Assembly: GCA_046302715.1 (NCBI GenBank)
Contig: JBKCHQ010000248.1
Location: 1-12,878, forward strand
Source: CAMCXT01 sp046302715
Lineage (GTDB): Bacteria > Bacteroidota > Bacteroidia > M30B66
Direction: 5' to 3'
Length of the DNA: 12,878 bases
Part shown: piece by piece, positions 1-7,817 of the stretch
How positions within the stretch are numbered: the first letter of the stretch is position 1
Layout: every line of letters starts with the position of its first letter
Translations under genes and position numbers: made by a program
The notes under the pieces: model-generated
Database searches by the model: none
Seen by the model: the letters and a program-made list of their open reading frames with translations, nothing else
Told to the model about the DNA's origin: nothing

Positions 1-838
1 GTACCGAGCACAGAATAATGCCGGCACCCAGATAGAAGCCTACACCTAATTCGCGGTATTCTTTAAACACCCAAAAAGCCAAGGCAATGCCATAAACCGG
101 CTCGAGGTTAATGCTGAGGTTTACTGTAAACGGACTTAAAAACCGCAGCGAACTCAGCGATAAATTAAAGGCGATAACCGTGCAGAAGAAACTGAGCAAT
201 GCCAGATACATCCAATCGCTGCCGGATGGCGTCCATTTTCCTAAAGGCATCATCAAATTAACGATGGGCAATAAAACACAAAGCAGCAGAAAGCCGGTAA
301 ATAATTCGTAAAACGAAAGCAAGCGCGAATAGTAGCGATCCACCAAATTTTTATTCAATACCGTAAATAATGCGCTGAAAAAAGCAGAGGCCAGTCCCAC
401 AGCAATGCCGAGAATGTGTTGCTTTTGATCTTCGGCCATGAGCGCTACGCCCAGAACGGCAAATACCGAAAGTGCCAGTTCTGCCTTGGCCACAGGTTTT
501 CGGTGAATGAGCGGATCTAAAATGGCAGTGAACAAAGCAATGGTGGAAAGACAAATCATTGCTACCGAAACCGAGGCCAGTTTAATGGATCCATAAAACA
601 ATAACCAGTGCACCACAATAACCGACGAAACAGCCGTAATGCGCATGATTTCTTTAGCTGTTAACATGCGCCATTTACCAATAACCAGTACATAGGCCAA
701 CATGCCAAGTGCAGCCATCCACAACCGGTGCCATACCAGAATATTGGAGTTTAGCTCGATGAGCTGCCCTAAAATTCCGGTAAATCCAAACAGAAATACC
801 GCAGTATGCAGTTCGATATAGGCTTTTTTATTGGCCAT
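1..838 (-). CDS. EamA/DMT-family membrane transporter, C-terminus cut by window edge
   Basis: An open frame runs on the minus strand from ATG at 838-836 to the window edge (279 codons, no stop reached). It begins MANKKAYIELHTAVFLFG and is almost entirely hydrophobic helices, roughly ten in two halves. This is the layout of the drug/metabolite transporter superfamily with two EamA domains (about residues 9-140 and 150 to the end). Family features seen include a helix with LVWHRLWMAALGML after TM1, and in the second half the stretch SLRFLSPFTVNLSINLEPV, which resembles the conserved EamA segment before the last two helices. Typical members are 285-310 residues, so only the last few residues are missing. 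The start overlaps the stop of the upstream hydrolase gene (TAATG), indicating translational coupling. The substrate cannot be inferred; these proteins usually export small metabolites at the inner membrane. The family call is firm, the function is not. Confidence 0.9.
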   Translation of the reverse strand, partial: MANKKAYIELHTAVFLFGFTGILGQLIELNSNILVWHRLWMAALGMLAYVLVIGKWRMLTAKEIMRITAVSSVIVVHWLLFYGSIKLASVSVAMICLSTIALFTAILDPLIHRKPVAKAELALSVFAVLGVALMAEDQKQHILGIAVGLASAFFSALFTVLNKNLVDRYYSRLLSFYELFTGFLLLCVLLPIVNLMMPLGKWTPSGSDWMYLALLSFFCTVIAFNLSLSSLRFLSPFTVNLSINLEPVYGIALAFWVFKEYRELGVGFYLGAGIILCSV

Positions 839-1476
839 TAGCTAATAAATGGATTGCTCGTGCGCTCTTTTCCAATAGTGGTTTCGGTACCATGTCCGCA
901 GCAAACCTCGAAATGATCGGGTAGCGTGAGCAGTTCGCGTTTAATCGACGAAATTAGGGTTTCGTAATCGCCGCCGGGCAAATCGGTGCGGCCAATGGAG
1001 CCGTTAAACAATACATCGCCCGCAATTACAAATGCTTGCTCATGCTGCACCAGGCACACCTCACCAGGGCAATGCCCCGGGGTAAAGCGTATTTCGAAAC
1101 GATGTGCACCTAAAAATAAAGCATCCTGTAACAACAACTCCGTCTGTGGTTCGGGCAAATTGGGCACCTTAATGCCCCAAACAGCGCCGTATTGCTCAGC
1201 GCCGAAATACAATTTAACATCATCGGGATGCAAATGCGGCGATAAGCCCCAAACACGTTTCACAAACGCATTGCCCAAAATATGATCGATGTGCGCATGG
1301 GTATTTATAAGCAAAACGGGCTTTAAATTATTCTGAAGGATGAAATCTTCCAGTGTGCCCTCCTCGGCAGCCGTGTAACAGCCCGGATCGATAATCATAC
1401 AATCTTTGTGTTCATCCCAAACCAGCCAGGTATTTTCGGCAAAGGGGCCAAAGGTAAATGAGGTGCGTTGCAGCAT
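838..1476 (-). CDS. Metallo-beta-lactamase-fold hydrolase, glyoxalase II-like (YcbL type)
   Basis: A 212-residue cytoplasmic protein with the complete set of metal ligands of the metallo-beta-lactamase superfamily. These are the THAHIDH motif at residues 59-65 (H60, H62, D64, H65), TPGH with H135, AGD with D154, and CGHG with H195. The segment VLFNGSIGRTDLPGGDYETL (about 156-174) and the end GKERTSNPFI are typical of the small glyoxalase II-like or YcbL branch, which binds two metal ions and hydrolyses thioesters such as S-D-lactoylglutathione or related compounds. Length is normal for that branch, which lacks the extra C-terminal domain of true glyoxalase II. The true substrate is unknown. 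The gene starts only 6 nt downstream of a Bacteroidota-type -7 box and is followed, with a one-base overlap, by the transporter gene, so the two probably share one transcript. Confidence 0.93.
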   Translation of the reverse strand: MLQRTSFTFGPFAENTWLVWDEHKDCMIIDPGCYTAAEEGTLEDFILQNNLKPVLLINTHAHIDHILGNAFVKRVWGLSPHLHPDDVKLYFGAEQYGAVWGIKVPNLPEPQTELLLQDALFLGAHRFEIRFTPGHCPGEVCLVQHEQAFVIAGDVLFNGSIGRTDLPGGDYETLISSIKRELLTLPDHFEVCCGHGTETTIGKERTSNPFIS

Positions 1477-1481
1477 AATTG

Positions 1482-1511
1482 CAAATCTAAGTGTTTAAAC
1501 CCGATGCATAA
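1482..1511 (-). promoter_or_regulatory. Bacteroidota-type promoter for the hydrolase/transporter pair
   Basis: On the minus strand a perfect -7 element TAGATTTG (1489-1482) lies five bases before the ATG at 1476. A weak -33 element TTA (1511-1509) sits 19 bp upstream, which is the usual spacing for the TTG/TAnnTTTG promoter of this phylum. Transcription would then start at or within a base or two of the start codon, giving a leaderless mRNA. The -33 match is only two of three bases. Confidence 0.5.
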
Positions 1512-1540
1512 TTAGGTCTAAAAAATTTACCGAATTTGGG

Positions 1541-1548
1541 TACATTTA
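1541..1548 (+). promoter_or_regulatory. Possible -7 element before the TolB-like gene
   Basis: TACATTTA matches five of the six fixed positions of TAnnTTTG and ends four bases before the ATG at 1553, the same geometry as other starts in this window. No TTG is visible at the expected -33 position. An alternative box, CGAATTTG at 1531-1538, has the TTTG half only. Confidence 0.3.
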
Positions 1549-1552
1549 CAGC

Positions 1553-4500
1553 ATGCTCAGGCAGTGTACCTTAATTTTTGCGCTCTGTTTTGCAGTGTTG
1601 TCTCAATTGCGGCTGAATGCTCAATTTTACAACGGTTCGCAAATCGATTTTGGGCAAAATCGCATTCAGTACAAATCACTGGAATGGAGCTTTTATCGGT
1701 ATGAGAAGTATGATGTGTTTTTTTATGCCGGCGGAAAAGAACTTTCGCATCTGGCTGCCCAACATGCACATGATTATGTAAAAAATCTTGAGGTTCGCTT
1801 TAATTACGAACTGGTTAATCGGCTACAGATTATTCTTTTTAACCGCCTCAGCGATTTAAGGCAGACCAATCTGGGCACCCTGCCCGATATGGAAAACAAT
1901 CCGGGAGGCATGGCTCGTCAGGCCGGTAATAAAATTTTGATTCATTATGAAAACGGCACCATACCTTTTCTTCGCCAATTAGAGGCAGGCATTGCGGGTG
2001 CATACGTTCAAGAATTGCTGTATGGCAGTAATTTAAAGGAACGAATGCGCTCGGGCACTGTTTTAAGCATCCCGTATTGGTACGAAAAGGGTTTGGTTAA
2101 ATACCTTTCGGAGGGCTGGGATGCACGACAAATAAGCATGGTACGCGATGGCCTCGAAAGTGGCAGGTATTTTCACCTAAACCGACTCGAAGGCGAAGAA
2201 GCAGAGGTTGCCGGATTTTCGATGTGGACATTCTTTGCCCGCAACTACGGCGAAAAAATAATTGCCGATGTCGTGGCCTTAACTTCAGATTACCGCAGCG
2301 CCGACCAAGGTATTCAAATGGCATTGGCCCAACCTGTTAAAATGGTTTGGCAGGAATGGCTAAACTATCTCGACAAAACCTTGCTTTCTGCCAATTTTAA
2401 TCCCCAAAAAGATGTTTCGGTAAGAATAACCGGTAAAAACAAAAAGGGTTTTCTGTATAATCAACTGCGATTTAGCAACGATGGCAAGTATCTGGCATAC
2501 GTTAGAAACGATAAAGGCCGCAAGTCCATCTGGCTTTATGCTATGGAATCGGGCAAACGTAAAAAGCTTCTCAGTTTGGGACGCCGACTGCCCGGCATGC
2601 AGGATCAATCATTTCCTGTAATAGCCTGGCATCCCAATAATGAAATACTCGTGTATTCCGATGAACATAAAGGGCGCTTGCGGTTGAATTATCTCAATAT
2701 AAATACACGCGAAACAGAACGCAAGTTTATTGATGAAGTCCAGAAAATCAGCCATTTTTCAATTGCACAAGATGGTAAACGTTATGCAATGATTGCCTCG
2801 CGTGACGGACAAACCGATTTGTTTCTTTTTAATAATCTGGCCAATACATTCGAACCGCTCACCAACGATTTGTGGGACGAAGCAGGAGCCGAATGGATGG
2901 GCGCAACTGAAAAAATTATTTTTACGTCAAATCGAAATTCAGATAGCTTACAATCTTCTTCAGTTCCATTATTTAAGGAATTTAAAACCCACGATATTTT
3001 TGTTTTTGACCTGAATTCAGATCGAAAAACCGTCAAGCGCCTATTAAATACTCCTCTGGTGAATGAGCAGCAACCGATTGTGCTTTCTGACGGAAAAGTT
3101 GCATGGCTTTCTGACGAGAACGGAATTAATAACCGTTATATAGGCAGACCCGACAGTGCTATTTCCTACGTTGATACGACCATTCATTATCGCTATTTTA
3201 TGGTAAATCGGCCCGCAACGCATTACGGGCAGTCTATTATTGAACACGCTCAAAATAAAGAGGGTTCGGGGGTAGAACTTCGGTATAATAAAGGCCGAGT
3301 GGCGCTTCATCGAATACAGATGGATAGCCTTTGGCCCGAAAACGCTAAATTGCCTCAGGCCGGTGTTTTGGAAAGTTCAGCAAAAAAGACCCAAAAACAA
3401 GGTAATGCTGCACTGGAGCCGAAGCCTAAACTAAAAAAGATATTTGTTTTTGGTTCCCGAACTGGCCAGGAGGCCAAGGATCGTGCAGCGACACAGGACA
3501 GTTTTAAGATTAGCCGTCAGCGTGTTTATGAGCGTGCCTGGTATGCCGATTATCTGATGAGCCGCGTTGATCGGAGCTTCTTTAATCAGATTTACCAGCC
3601 TTATTCAGGCTCTGGGTATTTCAACGCTCCGCTCAGCAGCATGTTTAGAATGGGCATTGCCGATTTGTTCGAAGATTTTAGAATTACCGGAGGCGTTCGT
3701 CTTGCAGGCAATTTAACAGGCAATGAGTATCTGCTTGCCTTCCAAAATTTCAAACATCGGCTCGACCGTACATTGATTCTACACCGGCAAGGCATTCAAA
3801 CTGCCGAATATGATGGTACACGCGCAATGGCACATTCTGCCATAGGAAAATTGAGCTATCCGTTTTCGGAAGTGTCGCGCATCAGTGCGGGTTTAAGCTT
3901 TCGGCATGACCGAATTACGTATCTGTCGCTCGACTTGGCTAATCTCAATCGGAGCAATAACTTTCGTTATTGGACGCAAGCCAAGGCCGAATATGTGTTT
4001 GATAATTGCTTTCCTGCAGGAAATAACCTGTTAATGGGTACCAGGGCTAAAATTACCGGCGAATATTTTAGAAACATCAACGATAGAAATCAGGCGGTTT
4101 GGGTTTTGGGAACCGATGTTAGGCATTACTATCGCATCGATCGCGAGATGATACTCGCTCTGCGCACCGCCGCCGGAACTTCGATGGGACCCGGTAAATT
4201 GCTTTTTTATTTGGGTGGCGTTGATTCCTGGTTGTTACCCCGTTTCGAAACCAGTGCCACTCCCGATGCATCGCAGAACTACCTATTTCAAACCCTCGCA
4301 ACAAATGTTAGAGGCTTTGGGCAAAACGCTCGAAATGGAAATAGCTTTGGAGTGGCCAATGCCGAATTTCGTTGGAACTTCGTGCGTTATTTTTCACGAT
4401 TCACGCTGCGTTCAGAGTTTTTTAATTCGCTTCAGGTAATTGGGTTTACCGATGTAGGCACGGCATTTACAGGCCCATCGCCGTATTCCGACGAAAATAC

Positions 4501-4699
4501 CTTTAACCAACGTACCGTTCAATCGGGGCCTATTACGGTAGTGCTTAAAAACCAAGAAGAGCCCATAATTTGGGGCTACGGATTTGGGCTGCGTGCCAAG
4601 CTCCTCGGCTATTTTGTCAGAGCCGATTTAGGCTATGGAATTAACGACGGCCGCCGCATGCCGTCCATCTTTTATTTATCATTGTGCAACGATTTTTAA
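1553..4699 (+). CDS. Exported TolB-like propeller protein with C-terminal outer-membrane barrel
   Basis: 1048 residues. Residues 1-23 form a signal peptide (short basic start, hydrophobic core, LNA/Q cleavage site). Residues about 45-280 resemble the peptidase-MA-like domain found in this type of Bacteroidota protein, including IPYWYEKGLVKYLSEGWD at 173-190, but the zinc-binding HExxH is replaced by AYVQELLYG (150-158), so protease activity is not expected. Residues about 300-530 form a TolB/PD40-type beta-propeller, with repeats such as LRFSNDGKYLAYV (305-317) and later blade-like repeats near 355-380 and 400-430. A polar Lys/Gln/Ala-rich linker (about 605-660) leads into a barrel of the surface-antigen type (about 685-1048), rich in alternating aromatic residues and ending in phenylalanine, as outer-membrane proteins often do. 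It probably sits in the outer membrane with the propeller in the periplasm. The function is not established. It is translationally coupled to the next gene. Confidence 0.85.
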   Translation: MLRQCTLIFALCFAVLSQLRLNAQFYNGSQIDFGQNRIQYKSLEWSFYRYEKYDVFFYAGGKELSHLAAQHAHDYVKNLEVRFNYELVNRLQIILFNRLSDLRQTNLGTLPDMENNPGGMARQAGNKILIHYENGTIPFLRQLEAGIAGAYVQELLYGSNLKERMRSGTVLSIPYWYEKGLVKYLSEGWDARQISMVRDGLESGRYFHLNRLEGEEAEVAGFSMWTFFARNYGEKIIADVVALTSDYRSADQGIQMALAQPVKMVWQEWLNYLDKTLLSANFNPQKDVSVRITGKNKKGFLYNQLRFSNDGKYLAYVRNDKGRKSIWLYAMESGKRKKLLSLGRRLPGMQDQSFPVIAWHPNNEILVYSDEHKGRLRLNYLNINTRETERKFIDEVQKISHFSIAQDGKRYAMIASRDGQTDLFLFNNLANTFEPLTNDLWDEAGAEWMGATEKIIFTSNRNSDSLQSSSVPLFKEFKTHDIFVFDLNSDRKTVKRLLNTPLVNEQQPIVLSDGKVAWLSDENGINNRYIGRPDSAISYVDTTIHYRYFMVNRPATHYGQSIIEHAQNKEGSGVELRYNKGRVALHRIQMDSLWPENAKLPQAGVLESSAKKTQKQGNAALEPKPKLKKIFVFGSRTGQEAKDRAATQDSFKISRQRVYERAWYADYLMSRVDRSFFNQIYQPYSGSGYFNAPLSSMFRMGIADLFEDFRITGGVRLAGNLTGNEYLLAFQNFKHRLDRTLILHRQGIQTAEYDGTRAMAHSAIGKLSYPFSEVSRISAGLSFRHDRITYLSLDLANLNRSNNFRYWTQAKAEYVFDNCFPAGNNLLMGTRAKITGEYFRNINDRNQAVWVLGTDVRHYYRIDREMILALRTAAGTSMGPGKLLFYLGGVDSWLLPRFETSATPDASQNYLFQTLATNVRGFGQNARNGNSFGVANAEFRWNFVRYFSRFTLRSEFFNSLQVIGFTDVGTAFTGPSPYSDENTFNQRTVQSGPITVVLKNQEEPIIWGYGFGLRAKLLGYFVRADLGYGINDGRRMPSIFYLSLCNDF

Positions 4700-5082
4700 T
4701 GAAACTCCCTAAAATGGACATACAAACGGTTTTAATCCTTCTTTTAACAGGATTGATTGCTGGCTTTGCTTCGGGCATGGTGGGCATCGGTGGTGGTATA
4801 TTAATTATTCCCGCCCTGATTTTCTTTTTAGGACTCACCCAACATCAGGCACAAGGCGCCACGCTGGGTTTGCTGCTTATGCCGGTGGGTTTTTTGGCAG
4901 CTATCAATTATTACAAAACAGGAAATCTAAATATTTACTACAGCCTAATCATGGCGCTAACTTTCGTTGGGGGGGCATGGCTCGGATCAAAAGTTTCATT
5001 AAGTATTGATGCTGTTTTGATGCGTAAAATTTTTGGCGGCATTATTTTTTTAATATCCCTCAAATTAATTTTTAGTAAATGA
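4699..5082 (+). CDS. Half-length TauE/SafE-family membrane protein
   Basis: 127 residues with four or five hydrophobic helices. The segment GFASGMVGIGGGILIIPALIF (about residues 22-42) followed by LTQHQAQGATLGLLLMPVG is the glycine-rich signature of one TauE/SafE repeat. Full-length members have about 250 residues with two such repeats; this protein holds just one, so it probably works as a homodimer, although that is inference. TauE/SafE proteins transport sulfite, sulfonates or other organic anions across the inner membrane; the substrate here is unknown. The ATG at 4699 overlaps the upstream stop as TAATG, and this coupling decided the start. A GTG at 4684 lies in the same frame but inside the upstream gene, and another ATG at 4714 is possible. 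The 3' end overlaps the next gene by 4 bases (ATGA). Confidence 0.85.
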   Translation: MKLPKMDIQTVLILLLTGLIAGFASGMVGIGGGILIIPALIFFLGLTQHQAQGATLGLLLMPVGFLAAINYYKTGNLNIYYSLIMALTFVGGAWLGSKVSLSIDAVLMRKIFGGIIFLISLKLIFSK

Positions 5083-6272
5083 CAGAGCAGCTCAAAGCAG
5101 AAATTATAGCAAAGGCCAACGATTCCTTTCCTCTTTTACAAAATATTCGCAGACACATCCATGCGTATCCCGAACTGTCGTTTGAGGAGGAAAAAACCTC
5201 GGCTTTTGTACAGAAGCAATTAGATGCTTTTGGCATCAGCTATACAAAAGGATGGGCCGGTTATGGCATCGTTGCCACTATAGAGGGCAACGCAAAAGGA
5301 AAAACGGTAGCGCTCAGAGCCGACATGGATGCCCTTCCTATTCAGGAAACCAATACAACTGAATATGCCTCTAAGGTGCCTAATGTTATGCACGCTTGCG
5401 GGCATGATGTGCATACTACTTGTCTTTTAGGTGCTGCGCGTATTTTAAATGAAACGCGACACCAATGGGCCGGTACGCTGCACCTTATTTTTCAGCCCGG
5501 CGAGGAGAAAATTCCAGGTGGTGCACGTGTTATGCTCGAAGAGGGCTTGTTTAAAGAAGATAAGCCCGATGCAATTATCGCATTGCACGTGTTTCCAATG
5601 TTGCCGAGCGGTAAATTAGGGTTTAGGGCGGGCTTGTATATGGCCTCCACCGATGAATTGTATTTTAAAGTAGTTGGAAAGGGCGGTCATGGAGCCATGC
5701 CAAGCCAACTTACCGATCCAGTAATAGCAGCAGCACATTTTATTATTGCCTTACAACAGATTAACAGCCGCCTGGCTCCACCCGGTATTCCAACAGTATT
5801 AACGATAGGAAAAGTAATTGCACAGGGCGCAACTAATGTTATACCTGCTGAGGTTTTACTGGAGGGGACCTTCCGCACAATGGACGAAACCTGGCGCGAA
5901 AAAGCACATGCTAAAATTGCCGATATCGCAAAGTCTTGCGGCGATATGTTTGGGGTAACCATTGAGCCTCACATTATTAAAGGCTGCCCCGTTCTTATTA
6001 ATGACGCAGCAGTTACACAAAAGGCCCGTGATGCGGCTTCTGAATTAATAGGCGATACCAATGTTTCGGATCTCGAAATGCGCATGACCGCAGAAGATTT
6101 TGCCTGGTTTGCTCAAAAAATACCGGCCTGTTTCTATCGTTTGGGCACCGCTTCGCCGGATGGACGATTTACTGCAGGCGTTCATACCAGCACCTTCGAT
6201 ATTGACGAAACAGCATTGAAAACTGGTGCCGCTTCGTTAAGTGCTATTGCAATTGAGCTTTTAGGAAATTAA
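5079..6272 (+). CDS. M20D-family metallo-amidohydrolase (N-acyl-amino-acid/hippurate hydrolase type)
   Basis: 397 residues, normal length for peptidase family M20D, the amidohydrolases that cleave the amide bond of N-acyl amino acids (hippurate, indole-acetyl amino acids, N-acetyl-diaminopimelate and similar). Family signatures appear in order: RRHIHAYPELSFEE (24-37), LRADMDALPIQE (79-90), MHACGHDVH (104-112), FQPGEE (138-143), ALHVFP (168-173) and AEDFAWFA near residue 350. By family analogy the metal ligands are C107, H109, E143, H170 and a C-terminal His in AGVHTSTFDID (about 367); all are present, so it should be active. There is no signal peptide, so it is cytoplasmic. The start ATG overlaps the TauE-like stop by four bases (ATGA), so transport and hydrolysis of an acylated compound might be linked, which is inference. 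The 3' end overlaps the convergent hemCD gene by 4 bp. Confidence 0.93.
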   Translation: MTEQLKAEIIAKANDSFPLLQNIRRHIHAYPELSFEEEKTSAFVQKQLDAFGISYTKGWAGYGIVATIEGNAKGKTVALRADMDALPIQETNTTEYASKVPNVMHACGHDVHTTCLLGAARILNETRHQWAGTLHLIFQPGEEKIPGGARVMLEEGLFKEDKPDAIIALHVFPMLPSGKLGFRAGLYMASTDELYFKVVGKGGHGAMPSQLTDPVIAAAHFIIALQQINSRLAPPGIPTVLTIGKVIAQGATNVIPAEVLLEGTFRTMDETWREKAHAKIADIAKSCGDMFGVTIEPHIIKGCPVLINDAAVTQKARDAASELIGDTNVSDLEMRMTAEDFAWFAQKIPACFYRLGTASPDGRFTAGVHTSTFDIDETALKTGAASLSAIAIELLGN

Positions 6273-7816
6273 AGGCCACACACTCGGTCGGCCAGCGATT
6301 CCTCTGTCGTGTAAGGAGCTTGGATAATTCTTTCAACGCCCAATTCCTCTAGTGCCTGAGCAGTAGTGCGCCCAATTGCCACCGATATTCCTCCGGGAAT
6401 TCCGCTTTTTTCGATAAATGCTTTGACGCATGATGGGCTTGTAAATGCATATATGTCGGCCTGTACCGGCATAAAATCAGGATTTTGTGCGGTTTCGTAA
6501 ACCATTAAGTCTTGTACTAGTGTTTCGTGCTCAATTTCCTTCTGCACCGAGCGCAGGCTATCAGCCGAAATGGGGAAAAGCACCCGTAATCCTTTGGCAT
6601 GGGCCAGAAACTCTTGAGCAGTATCGCGGGTGTTACCGTCGCTACCCGTAAAATCAGGCACAATGCCCTTACTTTTTAAGGCCTCGGCGGTACCGCTGCC
6701 CATGCTGGCTATCTTAACATTATCGGGCATTTGCTGTACCTTTTCAGTAAAATGCCAAACGGCCCGCTTACTGGTGAAAAATATCCAGTCGGTTTCGGGA
6801 ACCTGTGATATGGGCAATGTTTTATAATAAACCGGATTTTGTGCTATAACTTGGTAGCCAGCATTATTAACCAGTTGTCTGAAAAGTGTGCAATCTTCGG
6901 GATCCCTAGAGACATAAACGGTTCCGCTCGACGGAGTTTGAATGTTCAGTAGTGCCTTTTCAACCAAATATGCAGGGTTTTTACCTTGCAAAAACATACG
7001 CTTTAATTTCCCCTGATGCTCAATAGATAGCCAAAGCCTGAAGTCATACGTTCGTTTCTGACAATAGACTCCCAGTGGCAATTGGCAACCGCCTTCCAAC
7101 CGATTAAGTATGCTGCGTTCAATAGAAATGGACTGCTGAACCTCCTGGTGATGAAGTTTCTTTAATACATTAATTAATGCGCCGTCGTTACTCCGTGTCT
7201 GGTAGGCGAGCACCCCTTGGGCCGGAGCCGGAACAAATCGATGAGCGGCCAGTTCAACGGTGTTGAAATCATTTAACTCTAATGCGAGCCTCTTTATTCC
7301 TGCCGTGGCCAGAACTATAGCCCCGTAATTTCCTGCTCTTAGTTTTTCAATGCGGGTGGGTACATTCCCTCTCAAATCAAGAATTTCGAGATCAGAACGC
7401 AGGTAGTTTAGTTGCGATTTTCGCCGCTGCGATGATGTTCCAACCTTGCAACCATCCGCTAAACTTAATGGCTTTTCGGGCCTAAAAAACTCAGGTTTTA
7501 TTAGAAGTGTGTCGGTGCACGTTTCACGGTAAGAAACTGCTGCAATGCACAAACCTGCAGGCTGTTCGGTAGGCAGGTCTTTATGTGAATGCACTGCAAC
7601 ATCCACCTCATTATGTAACAGTGCGTCTTCAAGTTCTTTGGTGAAAAAACCCTTGCCTTCCATTTTATCGAAAGAAAGGTGCTGAACCTGATCGCCCTGT
7701 GTTTTAATGATGATTATTTCTGAACGGTAACCCAAGTTCAGAAGCTCAATTTTCAGATAATTCGCTTGCCAAAGGGCAAGGTCGCTTCCGCGGCTGCCAA
7801 TTCTTATTGTATTCAC
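6269..7816 (-). CDS. hemCD: Fused hydroxymethylbilane synthase / uroporphyrinogen-III synthase (HemC-HemD)
   Basis: 515 residues carrying two consecutive enzymes of tetrapyrrole synthesis. Residues 1 to about 295 are HemC, which links four porphobilinogens into hydroxymethylbilane. Visible motifs are RIGSRGS (5-11), VHSHKDLP with catalytic-type D80 (75-82), GTSSQRR (126-132), LRGNVPTRI (148-156), and EGGCQLPLG with C244, the residue that carries the dipyrromethane cofactor. From about residue 298 (VYVSRDPEDC) to the end is a HemD domain of about 215 residues, with IFFTSKRAVWHF and, later, DIYAFTSPSCVKAF and the end VAIGRTTAQALEELG, as in uroporphyrinogen-III synthases that close the ring. No stop or frame change separates the halves. 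The start is GTG at 7816-7814, one base after the hemA stop; the conserved HemC N-terminus begins within four residues, which supports it. It is the second gene of a hemA-hemCD operon. Confidence 0.93.
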   Translation of the reverse strand: MNTIRIGSRGSDLALWQANYLKIELLNLGYRSEIIIIKTQGDQVQHLSFDKMEGKGFFTKELEDALLHNEVDVAVHSHKDLPTEQPAGLCIAAVSYRETCTDTLLIKPEFFRPEKPLSLADGCKVGTSSQRRKSQLNYLRSDLEILDLRGNVPTRIEKLRAGNYGAIVLATAGIKRLALELNDFNTVELAAHRFVPAPAQGVLAYQTRSNDGALINVLKKLHHQEVQQSISIERSILNRLEGGCQLPLGVYCQKRTYDFRLWLSIEHQGKLKRMFLQGKNPAYLVEKALLNIQTPSSGTVYVSRDPEDCTLFRQLVNNAGYQVIAQNPVYYKTLPISQVPETDWIFFTSKRAVWHFTEKVQQMPDNVKIASMGSGTAEALKSKGIVPDFTGSDGNTRDTAQEFLAHAKGLRVLFPISADSLRSVQKEIEHETLVQDLMVYETAQNPDFMPVQADIYAFTSPSCVKAFIEKSGIPGGISVAIGRTTAQALEELGVERIIQAPYTTEESLADRVCGL

Positions 7817-7817
7817 C

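Noticed and set aside
986..1285. 99-codon plus-strand frame opposite the metallo-hydrolase
   Set aside because: Antisense to a gene with all catalytic motifs, and with an unnatural Cys/Pro/Asn-rich composition.
4684..4698. GTG start at 4684 for the TauE-like gene
   Set aside because: It lies inside the coding region of the upstream gene; the ATG at 4699 forms a TAATG coupling with the upstream stop and fits the membrane-protein N-terminus.
6269..7816. Possible frameshift or sequencing join between hemC and hemD
   Set aside because: The frame is continuous with no stop and both halves retain family motifs, so a true fusion is the simplest reading.
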